Shown here: positions 4,983 to 7,415 of the stretch, piece after piece | How the letters are laid out: every line of letters begins with the position of its first letter | Numbering within the stretch: the stretch's first letter is position 1 | Program-made: the position numbers and the translations under genes | DNA from: RYN-433 sp036558265 | GTDB lineage: Bacteria; Planctomycetota; Phycisphaerae; Tepidisphaerales; Tepidisphaeraceae | DNA length: 7,415 nt | Assembly (NCBI GenBank): GCA_036558265.1 | Contig: DATBFY010000446.1 | Coordinates: 1 to 7,415 of the forward strand | Direction of reading: 5' to 3' | The notes under the pieces: generated by a model | The model's database searches: none | The model's input: the letters and a program-made list of their open reading frames with translations, nothing else | Told to the model about the DNA's origin: nothing

Positions 4983-6761
4983 TTACGCGATCTGGCGCAG
5001 GCGCTGGGCCCTGGCGGCGCGGGCGATGCCGGGCAGGACGTAGTCGCGGGCGACGACGTCCCAGCTCATCCTGCTTGCCAGCTCGTGGCCGCGGTCGATG
5101 AACCGCTCGAATTCCGCCGGCGAGCGCGGCAGGCGCTCGATCAGCTCCAGGGCGACCCGCTCGGCGACGATGTGTTCCACCTCGTCACGCTGGGGCTGGC
5201 CGATCGACAGAAGCTGCTCGGGGCGCAGGCCCTTGTTCGGGAGGTCGGTGTAGTCGGCGATGATGACGTTGGGGGTGGGCTGACCGCCGTTGGCCTTGTG
5301 GACGAAGCCGGCGCAGCCGCAGACGTTGGAGTAGACGCAGATGCCGCCGAAGCTGATGGGCTCGACCTGGGCGATGCCGAAGGGCTCGTAGATGGATTGG
5401 CCGAACTCGGCATCCGAGCCCTTGCGGATGTCCATGAACTCCATCTCCTTGGGCATGCGCATGCCGCAAACCCGCTGCTCGAAGCCGAACTGGTTGATGA
5501 AGACGACCTTGATGTTGCGCGAGCGGGCGTTGAACTCCTGGACGCCCTGGTAGTAGACGGCCTCGCCGCCCGAGAGGTCGGGCGCGCCCTCGCGGTGGAC
5601 GACCGGCCAGTGGTACCACTGTTCCATGCGGCGGACGTCCTCGGGGCGGCGGCCGGGCACCTCGGTCGAGAGGACGAAGAGGACGGCCGACTCGTTGCGC
5701 GATCGCAGAATGGGCTCGACGTGCTCGAGCACGCGCAGGTCGCGCCACAGGCCCTTGCTGGGCACCAGGCGCGTCACGTGGGTGAAGACGTAATCCGGGG
5801 CGTAGCCCAGGAGGTTCTCGCAGTACATGCGGAGCTTGTGGCGGCTGGCGAGCTTCTCGTTGACGTCGATGCGCCAGTGCGGCACGCCGTTGTAGGCGAG
5901 GTTGGAATCGACGTGGATGAAGTCGGGCCCGAGGAATTGAAACTCCTTCTGGACGAAGTCGCCGACGGCGAAGATCTCGTCGAAGAAGCGGGTGGTCTTG
6001 AGGAGCGCGTGCTTGTAGTAGTCGGACTGATCGCCGAAGACGTCCTCGACGAAGTGCCCCTCGGCCAGCGCGGTGCGCATGACGTTGTAGAACATCGTGT
6101 CGTGGCCGGGGTGGCCTTCGATGATCCGGCGCATGGTGGCGGTCTCGTGGGCGTGGAAGACGTTGCGGAAGTTGGAGCCGCGTTCTTCCTCAAGGATGGA
6201 CGCCAGGCAGGTCGGGATGCCCATGTATTCATGCGACAGGATGACGCAGGGCTCGACGGAAGTGGTGGCGCCCAGGGCGTGGAGGGCGGCCAGGGCGGGC
6301 TGGGCGAGGCGGACGTACTGGTCGTAGTCCCAGATGTGGTCGTACTGGGAGGAGTCGAGCGAGAAGTTCTTCCAGAGCTCGTACTTGAAGTCGCCGAGCT
6401 TGCGGGCGTCGTAGCGGGAGACGTCGATCAGGAGGACTTCGGGGGTGGAGACGACGCCGGTGCCCTTTTCGACGAACTTGCGACGGCCGTAGACGATGCC
6501 GACGCCAAATGCCTGCTCGATCTCGCGAAAACGGGAAGCGAGCGGGGAGCGGAAGAGCGAATCGAGGCTGGAATAGAGGACCTCGCCGTCCGCCCCCAGG
6601 CGGGACTCGCCCGCCGCGTCGGTGGGCCAGAAGGGGCCCACGAGGATGTTGCGGTGGATCTGGTCGAGGTAATCGCGGCTGGTCAGGAGCCCGTGGAGCA
6701 CGGCGCCGATGCCGCCGATCTTGTGGATGGCCTCGTGGGTGACGTGGACGACGGTCTGCAT
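4983..6761 (-). CDS. GT-B glycosyltransferase resembling glycogen/starch synthase
   Basis: This 592-residue cytoplasmic protein has the two-domain layout of GT-B enzymes. Near the N-terminus 'HKIGGIGAVLHGL' (13-24; K14, G16, G17) parallels the K-x-G-G-L nucleotide-sugar loop of glycogen and starch synthases (family GT5). 'VFHAHETATMRR' (201-212) and 'YNGVP' (290-294) match the family's acceptor-side His and Asn-Gly segments. In the C-terminal domain 'THVTRLVPSKGLWRDL' (327-342) carries the Arg/Lys pair (R331, K336) expected to bind the donor phosphates. 'YEPFGIAQVEPISFGG' (458-473) carries the E-x7-E motif (E459, E467). Bacterial GlgA is usually about 480 residues, so this protein is some 110 longer, and its motifs are diverged. 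The likely reaction is sugar transfer from a nucleotide-sugar onto a glucan or other glycan; donor and product are not determined. It has its own promoter candidate and stands alone, 47 bases ahead of the DUF433 operon. The 622-residue open frame opposite it is a shadow. Confidence 0.85.
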   Translation of the reverse strand: MQTVVHVTHEAIHKIGGIGAVLHGLLTSRDYLDQIHRNILVGPFWPTDAAGESRLGADGEVLYSSLDSLFRSPLASRFREIEQAFGVGIVYGRRKFVEKGTGVVSTPEVLLIDVSRYDARKLGDFKYELWKNFSLDSSQYDHIWDYDQYVRLAQPALAALHALGATTSVEPCVILSHEYMGIPTCLASILEEERGSNFRNVFHAHETATMRRIIEGHPGHDTMFYNVMRTALAEGHFVEDVFGDQSDYYKHALLKTTRFFDEIFAVGDFVQKEFQFLGPDFIHVDSNLAYNGVPHWRIDVNEKLASRHKLRMYCENLLGYAPDYVFTHVTRLVPSKGLWRDLRVLEHVEPILRSRNESAVLFVLSTEVPGRRPEDVRRMEQWYHWPVVHREGAPDLSGGEAVYYQGVQEFNARSRNIKVVFINQFGFEQRVCGMRMPKEMEFMDIRKGSDAEFGQSIYEPFGIAQVEPISFGGICVYSNVCGCAGFVHKANGGQPTPNVIIADYTDLPNKGLRPEQLLSIGQPQRDEVEHIVAERVALELIERLPRSPAEFERFIDRGHELASRMSWDVVARDYVLPGIARAARAQRLRQIA

Positions 6762-6806
6762 GGTCGGGTCAGTCCCTTCCGGGGTAAGTAGGGGCGAAGA
6801 GGGGGC

Positions 6807-6836
6807 AGTATAAATGAGCGAACTCGGCCCTTACAA
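6807..6836 (-). promoter_or_regulatory. Candidate sigma-70-type promoter for the glycosyltransferase gene
   Basis: On the minus strand TTGTAA (6831-6836) and TATACT (6807-6812) are 18 bases apart, matching the consensus at four and five of six positions. Transcription would start near 6800, leaving a leader of about 40 bases that contains GGAAGGGA (6773-6780). This ends 11 bases before the ATG, a slightly long ribosome-site spacing. Confidence 0.5.
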
Positions 6837-6849
6837 GCGTCATCGGTGA

Positions 6850-6902
6850 TACGGGCGGTAAAGATTATCCGGATGGGCGATGTGCGGGGGATGTACGGGC
6901 GG
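6850..6902. repeat. Direct repeat TACGGGCGG, two copies 44 bp apart, in the divergent spacer
   Basis: TACGGGCGG occurs at 6850-6858 and 6894-6902, in the 170-base spacer between the divergent glycosyltransferase and zinc-finger genes. Its period of 44 bp is about four helical turns. It may be a shared regulator site or chance; no known box is recognised. Confidence 0.25.
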
Positions 6903-6919
6903 CCTCGCTTATACGCGGG

Positions 6920-6925
6920 TATGAT
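6920..6925 (+). promoter_or_regulatory. Candidate -10 box TATGAT for the zinc-finger gene
   Basis: TATGAT matches the -10 consensus at five of six positions and ends six bases before the ATG at 6932. If used, the transcript would begin at or next to the start codon and be leaderless, which agrees with the lack of any ribosome binding site. There is no good -35 hexamer 17 bases upstream (GGGCGG), so the call is weak. Confidence 0.3.
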
Positions 6926-6931
6926 CCATGA

Positions 6932-7207
6932 ATGGAAACGCGGGTGACTCGATGCAGCTTCTGCGGCAAGTTCTCGACGGCGATCGGTCCCATGGTAGAA
7001 GGGCCAAACGACGTCTACATGTGCGTGCCTTGCCTACACCGTTCCAAGGCAATTCTCATCGCCCTGGCCGGCACTCCCAAGTGTAGCTTCTGTGGGAAGA
7101 TCATCCCCGCAATCAGGAGCGTTGAGGGTCCGAACGACATCCACATGTGCGCAGATTGTGTTGACGCGGGCTTACGCCTCGCATCCAACCAAGAAAAATC
7201 AAACTGA
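6932..7207 (+). CDS. Small protein with two tandem ClpX-type zinc-binding modules, no ATPase
   Basis: This 91-residue protein has two copies of the C4 zinc-binding module found at the N-terminus of the ClpX unfoldase. Copy 1 uses C8, C11, C31 and C34; copy 2 uses C51, C54, C73 and C76. Both read 'CSFCGK...VEGPND..MC..C', close to the ClpX pattern, and share 17 of about 26 residues with each other. An Ala/Leu-rich linker (35-49) joins them, and a short polar tail follows. In ClpX this module dimerises and docks adaptors and some substrates. Here no AAA+ domain follows: a true stop comes 15 residues after the last Cys. The protein could be a ClpX-binding decoy, an adaptor or an unrelated small zinc-ribbon protein; the role is inferred. 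The ATG at 6932 is the only in-frame one before the first Cys, and no Shine-Dalgarno is seen. It is divergent from the glycosyltransferase gene and convergent with the ferredoxin-domain gene. Confidence 0.8.
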   Translation: METRVTRCSFCGKFSTAIGPMVEGPNDVYMCVPCLHRSKAILIALAGTPKCSFCGKIIPAIRSVEGPNDIHMCADCVDAGLRLASNQEKSN

Positions 7208-7218
7208 ACCACTACCGG

Positions 7219-7243
7219 CGGGATCAAAGCGGTGCTTTGCCCG
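7219..7243. terminator. Hairpin between convergent genes, possible bidirectional terminator
   Basis: CGGG (7219-7222) and CAAAGC (7225-7230) pair with GCTTTG (7234-7239) and CCCG (7240-7243) around loop GGT, giving a 10-bp stem with a 2-base bulge. It lies 11 bases after the zinc-finger stop and overlaps the last codons of the opposing gene. It has no T tract on either strand, so it may only stall polymerase or do nothing. Confidence 0.35.
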
Positions 7244-7415
7244 GAACGGCGGCGGCGGATTTAGGGGCGACCGGCGTCTCCACCGGCTGGATCAGCAGGG
7301 TGACCACGTCCGTCGGGCAGACCTCGACGCAGGTGCCGTCGAGGTCGCACTGGTTCAGGTGGCGAAGGTCGATCAGGGCCTTGCCGTCCACCATCTTCAG
7401 GACGCCCCGGTCGCA
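7224..7415 (-). CDS. Ferredoxin-like (4Fe-4S) domain protein, C-terminal 63 residues
   Basis: The minus-strand frame is open from the window edge to a TGA at 7224-7226 and continues beyond the window. The visible part is 'CDRGVLKMVDGKALIDLRHL' followed by the cluster motif 'CDLDGTCVEVCPTDVVTLL', then a Pro/Ala/Val-rich tail ending in 'VPGKAPL'. The C-x2-D-x2-C-x3-C-P order (C23, D26, C29, C33 of the fragment) is that of a ferredoxin cluster in which Asp replaces the second Cys. The first residue, C1, may be the last ligand of another cluster upstream. Such domains carry electrons, alone or as modules of larger oxidoreductases; the Ala/Pro tail hints at a C-terminal module, but the full protein is outside the window, so its partner enzyme cannot be named. 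It converges with the zinc-finger gene, with only 16 bases between the stops. Confidence 0.75.
   Translation of the reverse strand, partial: CDRGVLKMVDGKALIDLRHLNQCDLDGTCVEVCPTDVVTLLIQPVETPVAPKSAAAVPGKAPL

Noticed and set aside
4923..6791. A 622-residue open frame on the plus strand, opposite the glycosyltransferase and part of the DUF433 gene
   Set aside because: It is a shadow of the GC-rich minus-strand gene. Its residues are mostly Ala, Val, Gly, Asp, Glu and Leu with no recognisable motif, while the minus-strand protein has clear GT-B motifs.

Overview
The window is GC-rich bacterial DNA. It carries an outer-membrane efflux exit-duct gene, a PEP-CTERM sorting signal, HAF-type extracellular repeats and a DUF433/DUF5615 pair, and several genes lack a clear Shine-Dalgarno sequence. 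This combination fits a Planctomycetota (Phycisphaerae-like) genome or metagenome bin, but that assignment is an inference from gene content and not a proof. The window is densely coded. It has no gene-free stretch over 300 bases, and I saw no rRNA, tRNA, CRISPR array, transposase or integrase.

Left part, plus strand (1-2777): the 3' end of a TolC-type outer-membrane efflux gene is followed 48 bases later by a 569-residue HlyD/MacA-type membrane-fusion adaptor. Together they look like two parts of a tripartite export system, whose inner-membrane pump is not in the window. A 146-base spacer holding a 12-bp palindrome and a 20-bp-spaced direct repeat leads to a stand-alone CheY-like receiver protein.

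Middle (2778-4936): after a 170-base spacer with a candidate sigma-70 promoter comes a secreted, surface-sorted protein. It has a signal peptide, seven HAF repeats that could form a seven-bladed propeller, and a PEP-CTERM tail. Converging on it from the minus strand is a DUF433 antitoxin-like gene overlapping by four bases (GTGA) a DUF5615 PIN-like toxin gene. The toxin reading frame is broken by one frameshift. A perfect TATAAT and a perfect inverted repeat lie just upstream of the antitoxin.

Right part (4983-7415): on the minus strand is a 592-residue GT-B glycosyltransferase resembling glycogen/starch synthase, with its own likely promoter. Divergent from it is a 91-residue protein made almost entirely of two tandem ClpX-type zinc-finger modules with no AAA+ ATPase. 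It converges on the 3' end of a ferredoxin-domain gene whose visible cluster motif has Asp in place of the second Cys.

The points most worth following up are the free-standing double ClpX zinc-binding protein, the seven-repeat PEP-CTERM protein, and the broken toxin-antitoxin operon with its candidate operator. I see no clearly new multi-gene system.
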